A stretch of DNA of 64,000 bases from NCBI RefSeq assembly GCF_024707525.1, contig NZ_CP062231.1:4154001-4218000 (forward strand). Direction: 5' to 3'. The stretch comes from Rhizobium sp. TH2. Its GTDB lineage: Bacteria; Pseudomonadota; Alphaproteobacteria; Rhizobiales; Rhizobiaceae. The notes under the pieces are model-generated. The model was not told the DNA's origin and did not search any database. It was given only the letters and a program-made list of their open reading frames with translations. Below, piece after piece: positions 34,297-43,459 of this stretch. Positions within the stretch are counted from its first letter, which is position 1, and every line of letters begins with the position of its first letter. The translations under genes and the position numbers were made by a program.

Positions 34297-35472
34297 ATGA
34301 CCCGTAAGTGGACCAGACCGTTCCGTTTTATCGCACTCGCGACGCTGATCGCCGCAGCACCGCTCGCAACCTTTGCCCAGCAGCCCGGCGAGATGCCGCC
34401 GACCGGCGTGAGCTTCGTGACACTCAAGGCGCGCGACATACCCCTGACGAACGACCTGCCGGGGCGCATCGCACCGGTCAGGATCGCCCAGGTGCGTTCG
34501 CGCGTGACCGGCATCGTCAAGGAACGCGTGTTCCAGCAGGGCAGCCTGGTCAAGGCGGGCGACGTGCTCCTCCGCATCGAACCCAACCTGTTCAAGGTGC
34601 GGGTTGCGAGTGCCAGGGCGTCGCTGCAGAAAGCGCAGGCGACCGAAGTCAATGCCAGCCAGCAACTCGAGCGCCAGAAGGTGCTGCGCAAGCGCAACGC
34701 ATCGAGCGACGTGGAATACGAGAATGCGGTGTTTGCCCAGGCCCAGGCCAGGGCCGATGTCGCACTTGCGCAGGCAGCACTGGACGAAGCTGAAATCAAT
34801 CTCGGCTATACGGAAGTCACGGCGCCGATCACCGGTATCATCGGCGGCGCACTGGTGACTGAAGGCGCGCTGGTCAATGCCGATGGCGTCCTGCCGCTCG
34901 CCGCGATCCAGCAGATCGACCCCGTCTATGCCGACTTCACCCAGGCAGCCGGCGACCTGCTCGCCATCCGCCGCGATATTGCGTCAGGCAGGCTGGCCGC
35001 CCCGCCCGAAGCGGCGAATATCCGGCTGATCTTCGACGACGGATCCGTGCACGACAAGCCCGGCAAGCTCCTCTTCTCGAGTACGACCGTGGATGAGACC
35101 ACCGGCCAGGTGACGTTGCGCGCCGAGTTCCCCAACCCGAACCGCGAGCTGCTTCCCGGTCTCTATGTCCGCGTCAGGATCGAGCAGGCGGTGCGGAAGA
35201 ATGCGCTGAGCATTCCGCAGCGCGCCGTGCTCCGTGATGCGACCGGTGCGGCCACGGTCTACGTGGTGGGTGCCGAAAACAAGGCCGAAGCCAAGCCGTT
35301 GACGCTCGGCCCCGCACTCAGCGGGGAGTGGATCGTCGAGAAGGGCCTCGCCGCCGGCGACAAAGTCATCGTCGAAGGCGGCCAGAAGCTGCAGCCGGGC
35401 ATGGTCGTCGCACCCGAGGAATGGAAGCCGGCGGGCACCGCCGACGCCAACGCAACCCAACCGGCGAAGTAA
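34297..35472 (+). CDS. RND efflux periplasmic adaptor (membrane fusion protein)
   Basis: A 391-residue adaptor of the HlyD/AcrA family. Start ATG 34297 (MTRKWTRPFRFIALATLIAA) gives a signal peptide ending ATFAQQ, with GAAGG upstream. Lipoyl-like half motif GRIAPVRIAQVRSRVTGIVKERVFQQGS and the second half EVTAPITGIIGGALVTEGALV enclose a coiled-coil hairpin (about 105-165). Then come the beta-barrel (LIFDDGSVHDKPGKLLFSS) and the membrane-proximal domain. No lipobox is present, so it is soluble or bound through its partner. It connects the inner-membrane RND pump to an outer membrane channel that is not encoded here. Confidence 0.9.
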   Translation: MTRKWTRPFRFIALATLIAAAPLATFAQQPGEMPPTGVSFVTLKARDIPLTNDLPGRIAPVRIAQVRSRVTGIVKERVFQQGSLVKAGDVLLRIEPNLFKVRVASARASLQKAQATEVNASQQLERQKVLRKRNASSDVEYENAVFAQAQARADVALAQAALDEAEINLGYTEVTAPITGIIGGALVTEGALVNADGVLPLAAIQQIDPVYADFTQAAGDLLAIRRDIASGRLAAPPEAANIRLIFDDGSVHDKPGKLLFSSTTVDETTGQVTLRAEFPNPNRELLPGLYVRVRIEQAVRKNALSIPQRAVLRDATGAATVYVVGAENKAEAKPLTLGPALSGEWIVEKGLAAGDKVIVEGGQKLQPGMVVAPEEWKPAGTADANATQPAK

Positions 35473-35480
35473 GACAAGAC

Positions 35481-38400
35481 ATGGCTCAGTTTTTCATCAA
35501 CCGGCCGATCCTGGCCTGGGTCATAGCGATCTTCATTTCGATCGCCGGCCTGATTTCATTGCCCTTCATGCCGGTCGCGCAATATCCCAAGGTGGCGCCG
35601 CCGCAGCTGACGATCTCGACAGCCTATCCCGGCGCTTCGCCGCAGGAAATCTACCAGGGCGTGACCCGGCAGATCGAGGAGGAGTTGAACGGCGTCGAGA
35701 ACCTATCCTATTTCGAGTCGACATCCGACACGTCGGGCTCGGTCTCGATCACGGTGACGTTCAAGACAGGCACCGATCTCAGCGAGGCAACCGTGGACGT
35801 GCAGGACGCGATCGCTCGTGTCGAGCCGCGCCTGCCGCAGAGCGTCAAATCGCAAGGCATCAATGTGGAGCAGGCAGGCGCCGGCTTCCTGATGATCGTT
35901 TCGCTGACCTCGACCGACGGAAGGCTCGATGACGTCGGCCTCGGCGACTATTTGAGCCGCAACATCCTCGGCGAACTGCGCCGCATCAACGGTGTCGGCC
36001 GCGTACAGCTCTTCGCCGCTCAGCGCGCCATGCGCATCTGGCTCGATCCCGCCAAAATGCAGGGCCTGAGCATGACCGTGGGCGACATCAATGCCGCAAT
36101 CACCGCGCAGAACGCCCAGGTCTCGGCCGGCCAGATCGGCGCCGAGCCGAACCCGATCGGCCAGGACCTGACAGCGACCGTGCTGGTCAAGGGCCAGTTG
36201 GTCGATCCGGCGGAGTTCGGCAATATCGTGTTGCGCGCCAATGCCGATGGCTCGCTGGTGCGGCTGAAGGATGTGGCCCGCATCGAGGTCGGTTCGGAAA
36301 GCTATAACTTCTCGACCCGCCTCGACGGCAAACCGAGTGCGGCCGCAGCCGTGCAGCTTTCATCGACCGGCAATGCGGTGGCAACATCAGCTGCGGTGAA
36401 AGCCAAGATGGCGGATCTCGCCAAGTTCTTCCCGGCGGGCATCGAATATTCCACGCCCTATGACACCAGCCCTTTCGTCAATGCCTCGATCCAGAAGGTC
36501 GGCGAGACGCTGGTCGAGGCCATCGTCCTCGTCTTCATCGTCATGCTCATCTTCCTGCAATCGTTCCGCTATACGATCATTCCGCTGCTCGTCGTGCCGG
36601 TCGCACTGCTCGGTACGGTATCGGTCATGCTGGTCACCGGCTTCTCGATCAATGTGCTGACCATGTTCGCCATGGTTCTCGCCATCGGCATCCTCGTCGA
36701 TGACGCTATCGTCGTGGTCGAGAATGTCGAGCGCATCATGGCCGAGGAGGGCCTGCCGCCGAAGGAGGCGACGCGCAAGGCGATGCGGCAGATCACCGGC
36801 GCCATCATGGGCATCACGCTGGTTCTCGCCTGCGTCTTCATCCCGATGGCCTTCTTCCCCGGCGGCACGGGCGTCATCTATCGCCAGTTCTCGCTGACCA
36901 TGGTCGTGGCGATCCTGTTCTCGGCGTTCCTGGCGCTTTCGCTGACGCCGGCGCTTTGCGCCACCTTCCTCAAGCCCATTCCGCAGGGTCATCACGAGAA
37001 GAAGGGGCTTTCAGGTCTCTTCAACCGCGGTTTCGGCAAGATCACCAGTGGCTATGCCTGGACCATCGGCGGCATCACCAAGCGTGCCGGCCGCATCATG
37101 CTGATCTATCTCCTGATCGCCGGCGCGCTCGGCTATCTCTTCCTGCAGGTGCCCTCCGGCTTCGTGCCAAACGAAGACCAGGGCTTCCTGATCGTCGGCG
37201 TACAGGGCACCCCGGAAGCTTCGGCCAAGCGGACGAGTGAGGCGATCAACAAGGTCGAGGCGATCTTCAAGACCGAACCGGCGGTCGAGCATATGGTTGC
37301 CGTGCTGGGCTTCGGCTTCTCGGGCCAGGGACCGAACGCCGCGATCTCCTTCGTCACCCTCAAGGATTGGGACAAGCGCGGACCGGGCAACAGTGTGCAG
37401 GACATCGCCAATCGCGTGAACATGCAGCTCTTCGGGTTGAAGGACGTGGCATTTGCCTTCGCCGTCTCGCCGCCGCCGATCGAAGGCTTCGGGCTGTCGG
37501 AAGGCTTTACATTCCGCCTGCAGGATCGCGCGGGTCTGGGGCCGGATGCCTTGACCGCCGCCGGCAACGAGTTGATGACCAAGGCCGCGCAGAGCAAGCT
37601 TCTTGCAGGTCTGCGCGTCGAAGGCCTTCCAGACTCCGCACAGGTGGCGCTGACCATCGACCGCGAAAAGGCCAATGCCTTCGGCGTCACCTTCGCCGAT
37701 ATCAACGCGTCGATCACCGCCTATCTCGGTTCGTCATACATCAACGACTTCCCGAATGCAGGGCGCATGCAGCGGGTCATCCTGCAGGCGCAGGACCGCA
37801 GCCGCCTCAACGCCGAGGACCTGCTGAAGCTCAATGTGCGCAATGCCTCGGGTAGCATGGTGCCCTTCTCCTCCTTCGCTTCGGTGAAGTGGATCAAGGG
37901 TGCGGCGCAGGTCGTCGGCTACAATGGTTATCCCTCGATCCGTATCACCGGCGGCACGGCTCCCGGCATTTCGACGGGTGAGGGAATCGCCGAGATGGAA
38001 AGGCTGGCAGCGGAATTGCAGGACGGCTTCGGCTATGAGTGGACCGGCCAGACGCTGGAGGAAATCACCTCCGGCAACCAGGCGCCGCTCCTCTACGGGC
38101 TGTCGATCCTGTTCATCTTCCTGCTGCTTGCGGGTCTCTATGAGAGCTGGTCGATCCCCTTCTCGGTGATGCTGGTCGTGCCGCTCGGCGTCATCGGCTC
38201 GGTGCTGGCGGTGATGTTCGTCGGCGGCTCGAACGACATCTACTTCAAGGTCGGGCTGATCGCGATCATCGGTCTGTCGGCGAAGAACGCGATCCTGATC
38301 GTCGAATTCGCCAAGGACTATTTCGCCGAAGGCCGCTCGCTTCAGGAGGCGGCAACGGATGCAGCGCGTATCCGCTTCCGGCCGATCATCATGACCTCGC

Positions 38401-38636
38401 TGGCCTTCGCGCTCGGCGTCGTGCCGCTGGCGATCGCGACGGGTCCGAGTGCCGCGAGCCAGAACGCGATCGGCACCGGCGTGCTGGGCGGCATGATCTC
38501 GGCGACAGTGCTCGCGATCTTCTTCGTGCCCGCCTTCTTCGTCTTCGTGCTGTGGCTGCTCAGAACCAAACGGCCCGAGCATGGGCATCATGTGCTGGCC
38601 GACAAGCCGGCGGATGAGTCGATCGGGCACGCTTAA
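35481..38636 (+). CDS. RND efflux pump inner-membrane transporter (HAE1, AcrB/MexB-like)
   Basis: A 1051-residue proton-driven pump, normal for the HAE1 class. Start ATG 35481 (MAQFFINRPILAWVIAIF), eight bases after the adaptor stop. Twelve membrane helices flank two large periplasmic loops. The proton-relay residues are present: Asp-Asp in helix 4 (AIGILVDDAIVVVENVERIM) and Lys in helix 10 (IIGLSAKNAILIVEF). It forms an operon with the TetR regulator and adaptor, and an intrinsic terminator follows. Expected substrates are hydrophobic toxins, detergents or plant-derived compounds, by analogy with AcrB, MexB and BepE. Confidence 0.94.
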   Translation: MAQFFINRPILAWVIAIFISIAGLISLPFMPVAQYPKVAPPQLTISTAYPGASPQEIYQGVTRQIEEELNGVENLSYFESTSDTSGSVSITVTFKTGTDLSEATVDVQDAIARVEPRLPQSVKSQGINVEQAGAGFLMIVSLTSTDGRLDDVGLGDYLSRNILGELRRINGVGRVQLFAAQRAMRIWLDPAKMQGLSMTVGDINAAITAQNAQVSAGQIGAEPNPIGQDLTATVLVKGQLVDPAEFGNIVLRANADGSLVRLKDVARIEVGSESYNFSTRLDGKPSAAAAVQLSSTGNAVATSAAVKAKMADLAKFFPAGIEYSTPYDTSPFVNASIQKVGETLVEAIVLVFIVMLIFLQSFRYTIIPLLVVPVALLGTVSVMLVTGFSINVLTMFAMVLAIGILVDDAIVVVENVERIMAEEGLPPKEATRKAMRQITGAIMGITLVLACVFIPMAFFPGGTGVIYRQFSLTMVVAILFSAFLALSLTPALCATFLKPIPQGHHEKKGLSGLFNRGFGKITSGYAWTIGGITKRAGRIMLIYLLIAGALGYLFLQVPSGFVPNEDQGFLIVGVQGTPEASAKRTSEAINKVEAIFKTEPAVEHMVAVLGFGFSGQGPNAAISFVTLKDWDKRGPGNSVQDIANRVNMQLFGLKDVAFAFAVSPPPIEGFGLSEGFTFRLQDRAGLGPDALTAAGNELMTKAAQSKLLAGLRVEGLPDSAQVALTIDREKANAFGVTFADINASITAYLGSSYINDFPNAGRMQRVILQAQDRSRLNAEDLLKLNVRNASGSMVPFSSFASVKWIKGAAQVVGYNGYPSIRITGGTAPGISTGEGIAEMERLAAELQDGFGYEWTGQTLEEITSGNQAPLLYGLSILFIFLLLAGLYESWSIPFSVMLVVPLGVIGSVLAVMFVGGSNDIYFKVGLIAIIGLSAKNAILIVEFAKDYFAEGRSLQEAATDAARIRFRPIIMTSLAFALGVVPLAIATGPSAASQNAIGTGVLGGMISATVLAIFFVPAFFVFVLWLLRTKRPEHGHHVLADKPADESIGHA

Positions 38637-38657
38637 CGGACAAAGGCTACAAAAGTG

Positions 38658-38690
38658 AAGGCGGGCAGTGGTGACACTGCCCGCCTTTCT
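38658..38690 (+). terminator. Intrinsic terminator after the RND operon
   Basis: AAGGCGGGCAGTG / CACTGCCCGCCTT, a perfect 13-bp stem with a GTGA loop, followed by TCT. It lies 21 bp past the pump stop and 25 bp from the convergent DMT gene, so it may serve both directions (the reverse strand also ends with a short T-run). Confidence 0.85.
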
Positions 38691-38714
38691 CATGAGCAAG
38701 GATAAGTGGCGGCC

Positions 38715-39620
38715 TTAGCGCTTGCGCATCACATTGACCACGACCACACCGAAGATCGCCAGCGCACCGCCGATGGCGCCAATCAGTGTGGGCACTTCGC
38801 CGAGCCAGACGAAGCCGATCAGGGTTGCCGCCGGTGGTATGCCATAGAGAAAGTTCGAGGCACGGGCGGCAGGCAGGCGCTTCAGCGCAATGGCCCAGGT
38901 CACATAGGCGACGACGGTCGAGAAGATGACGAGGTAGGCGAGGTTCCACAGGGTCGCTGCCGAAGCGGACTTCAGGACATCGAATGTTTCCGGAACCGTG
39001 GGCCAGAGCGGGATCGAGCCGAGGAACATGATCCATGCGGTGACCGAAAGGGCGGGCATGCGGCCGAGGACCGGCTTCTGGAGGACGCTTGCGATGGCCG
39101 AGCACAATGCGGCACCGACGATCATCAGCGCATTCGGATCAAGCTTGAAGCCTTCCGGGCTCGCCGCCGCGATGAGGCCGACACCACCGAAGGAGATCGC
39201 CGTGCCGATCCAGCCCCAGCGGCCGAAGCGCTCGCCGAGCGTGACTGTCGCGATGAGTGCCGTGAAGACCGGCATCGTGTTGATGATGAAGCTCGCCGGC
39301 CCAGCCGCCACTGTCGTCTCGCCGATATTCAGCAGCACCGCATAGGTGGCGATGAAGAGTATGCCAGCAACAAAGAGCCGGGCGAAATCCTTCATCGAAG
39401 GCAGCGGTCGCATGACGACGAGGTAGGCGAGTGCGATGAGGCCGGCCGGCACATAACGGGCGGTGGCGAGTTCCACCGGCGTCAGCGGCCCGAGCAGCAC
39501 GCGGATGACGGCGAAGGCGGACGACCAGAAGACGATCGTCACGAGGATGGCCCCGAAGGCCACGAGATCGAAATTGCCTGACTTTACTGGCATGACTGGT
39601 TCACTGGTAACGGCGCTCAT
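38715..39620 (-). CDS. DMT superfamily (EamA) transporter
   Basis: A 301-residue membrane protein with ten hydrophobic helices and the duplicated EamA domain. Start ATG 39620 ([20 protein letters not shown]). The first repeat includes [25 protein letters not shown], typical of the family, and the second repeat ends [21 protein letters not shown]. EamA proteins export amino acids, metabolites or drugs. It diverges from a LysR regulator, which is its likely controller. No sequence feature gives the substrate. Confidence 0.88.
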   Translation of the reverse strand: MSAVTSEPVMPVKSGNFDLVAFGAILVTIVFWSSAFAVIRVLLGPLTPVELATARYVPAGLIALAYLVVMRPLPSMKDFARLFVAGILFIATYAVLLNIGETTVAAGPASFIINTMPVFTALIATVTLGERFGRWGWIGTAISFGGVGLIAAASPEGFKLDPNALMIVGAALCSAIASVLQKPVLGRMPALSVTAWIMFLGSIPLWPTVPETFDVLKSASAATLWNLAYLVIFSTVVAYVTWAIALKRLPAARASNFLYGIPPAATLIGFVWLGEVPTLIGAIGGALAIFGVVVVNVMRKR

Positions 39621-39705
39621 TTGAATGCTCCATTCGTTTGATGAGCAATGGTTACGCCGCACATCTATGCTTGAAAAGCACCGCAATCGATGATCTTATG
39701 TGCGT

Positions 39706-40635
39706 ATGGTTCACAGCTCAGCCGCCCTTCCGCCCCTCGATACGCTTGAGACCTTTGCTCGTGCGGCACGTCTCGGCTCCTTCACCGCCGCCGCCGAGGA
39801 AAGCGGCGTGACCCATGGCGCGGTCTCCCGCCAGGTCTCGCGGCTCGAGCGCTGGATGGGCGTGAAACTCTTCGCTCGCGAGGCGCGCGGCGTGACGCTG
39901 ACGCCTGAAGGCATGCGCTTCCTCACCCGCACCGAAGAGGCGCTGGCGCTGCTCGGCAATACCTGGGAGCGCTGGACTCCGAAGCCTACCAAGGCGGTGG
40001 TGCGTCTCTCGGTGACGCCGTCGGTCGCGTCGCTCTGGCTGTTCTCGCGGCTCGCGAAGCTTGAGGGCCGCGACATCCATGTCGAGATCGCGCTCGAACA
40101 CCGGCTCGCGGATTTCGCTGAAGGCACGGATCTCGCCATCCGTTGCGGCAAGGGGCCATGGGCCGGCGTGCGCGGGCTTCAACTCTGGCAGGAAAAGCTG
40201 TTTCCCGTCGCCTCCCCCGCCCTTGCCGAAAAGTTGAGTGGCCGGTCGGATGCGGCGGCGCTTTTCGAACTGCCGCTCATCCACGATTCCAACATCGAAA
40301 CCTGGCGGCGCTGGCTGGCGGTGGAGAATATCGGCTACATCCCACGCGGGCAGGACCGGCGGTTCGAGGATTACAATATTGTGCTGGATGCCTGCGCCCA
40401 AGGCGCCGGCCTGGCGCTCGCTCGCCGTCCGCTTGCGGACGCCCATATCGAGTCCGGACGGCTTGTGGCGGTGTCAGACAGGACGATCGACCATCATGTC
40501 GCCTTCCACCTGATCCGCGCGAACGAGGCCCTGCGCGGCCCCGCCGCCGAGTTCGCACGGCGCTTTCTTAAAGAGGCAGGCCGGGATGAGGAGACGATCG
40601 CTACCTTCATCTCCTTGGGTCGCGGCAAGGGCTGA
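39706..40635 (+). CDS. LysR family regulator (GcvA-like)
   Basis: A 309-residue LysR-type regulator. The N-terminal winged helix is TLETFARAARLGSFTAAAEE, SGVTHGAVSRQVSRLERWMG and VKLFAREARGVTLTPEG in order, followed by the substrate-binding domain (RLSVTPSVASLWLFSRLAKL onward). It resembles GcvA-type proteins in the LFAREARGVTLT segment and in the RCGKGPWAGVRGLQLW region. ATG 39706 is chosen; a GTG two codons earlier is possible. It diverges from the DMT transporter with an 85-bp gap, the usual layout for a LysR protein and its target. Confidence 0.88.
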   Translation: MVHSSAALPPLDTLETFARAARLGSFTAAAEESGVTHGAVSRQVSRLERWMGVKLFAREARGVTLTPEGMRFLTRTEEALALLGNTWERWTPKPTKAVVRLSVTPSVASLWLFSRLAKLEGRDIHVEIALEHRLADFAEGTDLAIRCGKGPWAGVRGLQLWQEKLFPVASPALAEKLSGRSDAAALFELPLIHDSNIETWRRWLAVENIGYIPRGQDRRFEDYNIVLDACAQGAGLALARRPLADAHIESGRLVAVSDRTIDHHVAFHLIRANEALRGPAAEFARRFLKEAGRDEETIATFISLGRGKG

Positions 40636-40650
40636 TCTGCTTTCGGAAAC

Positions 40651-41745
40651 TCAGGTCAACGACTCATTGGCCCAGTAGTCCGCACGGCTGTCGCGGATAT
40701 CCCTGATCGAACCGAGTTTGCCCCGCGTGCAGAGATCGGACAGGCCGCGAACGATACGGCCCGGCAGGCCCGGTCCCTCATAGACGATCGAGGAATAGAG
40801 TTGGATAAGATCGGCCCCGGCGCGGATTTTCTCGGCCGCACTCTCGACCGAATGGATGCCGCCGACGCCGATGATGGGAAAATTGCCGCCCAGCCGTTTG
40901 CGCATCTTGGCCAGCACGATCGTCGATCGCTCGAACAGCGGCTTGCCGGACATGCCGCCCGTCTCGTTCGCCTGAACCTGGTCTCTGAGGCCGGCGCGCG
41001 ACAGCGTGGTGTTTGAGACGATCAACCCGTCGAGATCGGAGGCGAGGATTTCAGCCGTCACGTCATCGAGGCCCGCATCGGTGAGATCCGGCGCGATCTT
41101 GAGGAAGACAGGCACCTTGCGCCCTACCGTGATCGCCACCTCGTCGCGGGCCACCATGACCGCTGAGAGCAGCGCGCGAAGACTGTCCCGCGCCTGAAGG
41201 TCGCGCAGCCCCGGCGTATTGGGCGAGGAAATGTTGGCGGTGAAATAACTCGCGACCGGCGCGAAGGCATGAATGCCCGCGACATAATCGGCAATGCGGT
41301 CGGCCGCATCCTTGTTGGCGCCGATATTGACCCCGACGAGGCCGCCGCGCGCGTGGCGTGCGTTGAGCCGCGCGAGTGCTGCCGCATGGCCTTCGCTGTT
41401 GAAACCGAAGCGGTTGATCACCGCCTGATCCTGCATGAGCCGGAAGATCCGCGGCTTCGGATTGCCCGGCTGCGCGAGTGGCGTGACGGTGCCGATTTCC
41501 ACGAAGCCGAAGCCGAGCCTGAGAATTTCATCGGGCACCTCGGCATTCTTGTCGTAACCGGCGGCCAGGCCCAGCGGATTCGGGAACCGCAACCCGACGA
41601 TATCCACGAAAAGCCTTGGATCAGGGGGGAGCTTGAGGACCGGCAGGAAGCCCGATTTCAGGCCGGTGATTGAAAGACCGTGGGCGGTTTCCGGATCGAA
41701 GCGGAACAGCCCTGCGCGGATCAATGGCCAGAGAAAATCGCTCAT
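40651..41745 (-). CDS. pyrD: Dihydroorotate dehydrogenase (quinone), class 2
   Basis: A 364-residue flavoenzyme that oxidises dihydroorotate to orotate in pyrimidine synthesis, passing electrons to quinone. N-terminal MSDFLWPLIRAGLFRFDPETAH is the amphipathic membrane-associating extension of class 2 enzymes. FMN/orotate motifs: NPLGLAAGYDKNAE, GFVEIGTVTPLAQPGNPKPR, NRFGFNSEG, ANISSPNTPGLRDLQ with the catalytic Ser, IVSNTT and IIGVGGIHSVESA. Its start overlaps the DUF952 stop by ATGA. Confidence 0.96.
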   Translation of the reverse strand: MSDFLWPLIRAGLFRFDPETAHGLSITGLKSGFLPVLKLPPDPRLFVDIVGLRFPNPLGLAAGYDKNAEVPDEILRLGFGFVEIGTVTPLAQPGNPKPRIFRLMQDQAVINRFGFNSEGHAAALARLNARHARGGLVGVNIGANKDAADRIADYVAGIHAFAPVASYFTANISSPNTPGLRDLQARDSLRALLSAVMVARDEVAITVGRKVPVFLKIAPDLTDAGLDDVTAEILASDLDGLIVSNTTLSRAGLRDQVQANETGGMSGKPLFERSTIVLAKMRKRLGGNFPIIGVGGIHSVESAAEKIRAGADLIQLYSSIVYEGPGLPGRIVRGLSDLCTRGKLGSIRDIRDSRADYWANESLT

Positions 41746-42089
41746 GCGAAACCATCCGGAAAATCGTGCAGGCCATCGGCCCGCAGAATGAGCGGCTTCT
41801 TCCAGACGACAGCCGAAAGCGGCAGGGGGCCGTAGAGATGGGGAAACAGATCGCCGTCACGCGAGGCTTCGTATTTCAGCCCATCGCCCAGCTTGCCGCC
41901 ATCGACGGCGACCAGCAGCAGCCCGTCTTGGCCGCGAAAATAGAGTTCGGCCGTGCGCTTGGCCTGCACGCCTGTCGAGAGATGGATGTAACCGTCGGTC
42001 AGGTCGATCGCCGCACCTCCGAAGACGCCGGCCAGTTCGGCTTCCCGCCACAAATCGGCTGGAACGATCTTGTAGATGATGCCATTCAT
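41742..42089 (-). CDS. DUF952 family protein
   Basis: A 115-residue protein of the DUF952 family, seen from IYKIVPADLWREAELAGVF, DGYIHLSTGVQAKRTAELYF and the C-terminal region with DLFPHLYGPLPLSAV. It lies immediately upstream of pyrD, with overlapping stop and start codons, an association I know from other Rhizobiales. Structural data on relatives suggest an ADP-ribosyltransferase-like fold, but no activity is established. Confidence 0.87.
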   Translation of the reverse strand: MNGIIYKIVPADLWREAELAGVFGGAAIDLTDGYIHLSTGVQAKRTAELYFRGQDGLLLVAVDGGKLGDGLKYEASRDGDLFPHLYGPLPLSAVVWKKPLILRADGLHDFPDGFA

Positions 42090-42173
42090 GAAGAAATCCC
42101 CACCGCCTGGGTGTCCTAACGCGTTTGGCGGGGGATCGACAAGGGCAAATTGCCCAGTTCAGGGAGAGATACG

Positions 42174-42569
42174 ATGCGCGCCATGCCTCTCGTTGTAGCC
42201 CTTTGCATGTTGCCGCTCGCTGCGGTTGCCGATGATGCGCCCGTTGGCCGCTACCAGATCAGTCCGGCCATCGACGGCTATGTCAGGCTCGACACCGCGA
42301 CCGGCGCCATGCTCTATTGCCGGAACTTCGATCCGACGCTTCGTTGCGAGGAGGTCGGCGTCGATACCACGGAGAAGGCCGCGACCGAGGCCGAGATGGA
42401 CGACCTCAGGAACCGGCTCGCGACGATGGAACGCAAGGTCGCGATCCTCGAACGCGACCAGATCCGCCTGCCGGACCAGAAGGATCTCGATCGCACGCTC
42501 GATACGATGGAGAAATGGATGCGGCGCTTCCTCGACGACCCGCCCGGCAAGGACGGAACGGCCTTGTAA
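42174..42569 (+). CDS. Exported coiled-coil protein of unknown function
   Basis: A 131-residue protein with a signal peptide (residues 1-19, AMPLVVALCMLPLAAVADD). Start ATG 42174 behind AGGGAGAG. The mature part begins with a short beta region (RYQISPAIDGYVRLDTATGA) holding two cysteines (LYCRNFDPTLRCEEV), followed by a coiled coil (EAEMDDLRNRLATMERKVAI) and a basic C-terminal tail. The cysteines probably form a disulfide in the periplasm. I do not recognise a family with a known role. Confidence 0.75.
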   Translation: MRAMPLVVALCMLPLAAVADDAPVGRYQISPAIDGYVRLDTATGAMLYCRNFDPTLRCEEVGVDTTEKAATEAEMDDLRNRLATMERKVAILERDQIRLPDQKDLDRTLDTMEKWMRRFLDDPPGKDGTAL

Positions 42570-42683
42570 AGACCGGCAAATCCGGATTTTTCGCTTGCAA
42601 CATAAAAGCTTTTCGTAAACGCTGCCCGGCAAAAGAACAAAAGGACGCCGATGGGAGGAGCCGGAGGCGAGCCGGGGGACACG

Positions 42684-43337
42684 ATGGGCTCTGCTGCCAC
42701 GATCATCATTGCTGACGACCACCCGCTGTTTCGCGGCGCGTTGGGCCAGGCGCTCGGCAGTGCCGAGGGCGGCCCTGAAATCGTCGAGGCGGCGGATTTC
42801 GACAGCGCGCGCCGCGCCGCGACAGAACATCCCGACGCCGACCTGATGCTGCTCGATCTTTCCATGCCCGGCGCCTCGGGGCTCACCGGGCTGATGATGA
42901 TGCGCGCCGAGCACCAGAACATTCCGGTCGCGGTGATCTCGGCAAGCGACGACACGACCACGATCCGCCGCGCGCTTGAACTCGGGGCATCAGCCTTCAT
43001 TTCCAAATCGAGCGGCATCGACGAGATCCGCCAGGCGATCGACACGGTGCTCGAAGGCGGCTTCTGGACGCCGCCCGGTTTCGATGCCGAACGCGAGCAC
43101 GATCCTGAGATCGAAACGCTCATTGGGCGACTGAAGACGCTGACGCCGCAGCAGACGCGCGTGCTCGGCATGATCGGCGAGGGCCTGCTCAACAAGCAGA
43201 TCGCCTATGAACTCGGGGTTTCCGAGGCCACGATCAAGGCGCATGTGTCGGCGATCCTGTTGAAACTGAATGTCGACAGCCGCACCCAGGCGGTGATCCA
43301 GATGGCGAAGATCGGGGCCGCGCCGGCGGGTCCCTAA
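42684..43337 (+). CDS. LuxR/NarL family response regulator
   Basis: A 217-residue response regulator. Start ATG 42684 (MGSAATIIIADDHPLFRGAL). The receiver has the acidic pair ADDH, phospho-acceptor region LMLLDLSMPGASG, the VISASDD segment and SAFISKS with the conserved Lys. The C-terminal LuxR helix-turn-helix is LTPQQTRVLGMIGEGLLNKQ, IAYELGVSEATIKAHVSAIL in sequence. There is no adjacent histidine kinase, so it is an orphan regulator. Its target is unknown. Confidence 0.9.
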   Translation: MGSAATIIIADDHPLFRGALGQALGSAEGGPEIVEAADFDSARRAATEHPDADLMLLDLSMPGASGLTGLMMMRAEHQNIPVAVISASDDTTTIRRALELGASAFISKSSGIDEIRQAIDTVLEGGFWTPPGFDAEREHDPEIETLIGRLKTLTPQQTRVLGMIGEGLLNKQIAYELGVSEATIKAHVSAILLKLNVDSRTQAVIQMAKIGAAPAGP

Positions 43338-43373
43338 TCAACAGAATTATTCAGGATTTTATTCCTTAAACTC

Positions 43374-43402
43374 TTTACGAAAGCCTGGGAAAGGGATAAT
43401 AT
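43374..43402 (+). promoter_or_regulatory. Promoter of the S24/LexA-like gene
   Basis: TTTACG (43374-43379), 17 bp, TAATAT (43397-43402), 58 bp before the ATG. The -10 lies inside a near-palindrome GGATAATATTCC, a possible self-operator. Confidence 0.55.
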
Positions 43403-43459
43403 TCCGATCATCCGGGTGCCACGAGAGGCGCCCCTGCCGCATTTCACGACGGACCCGCC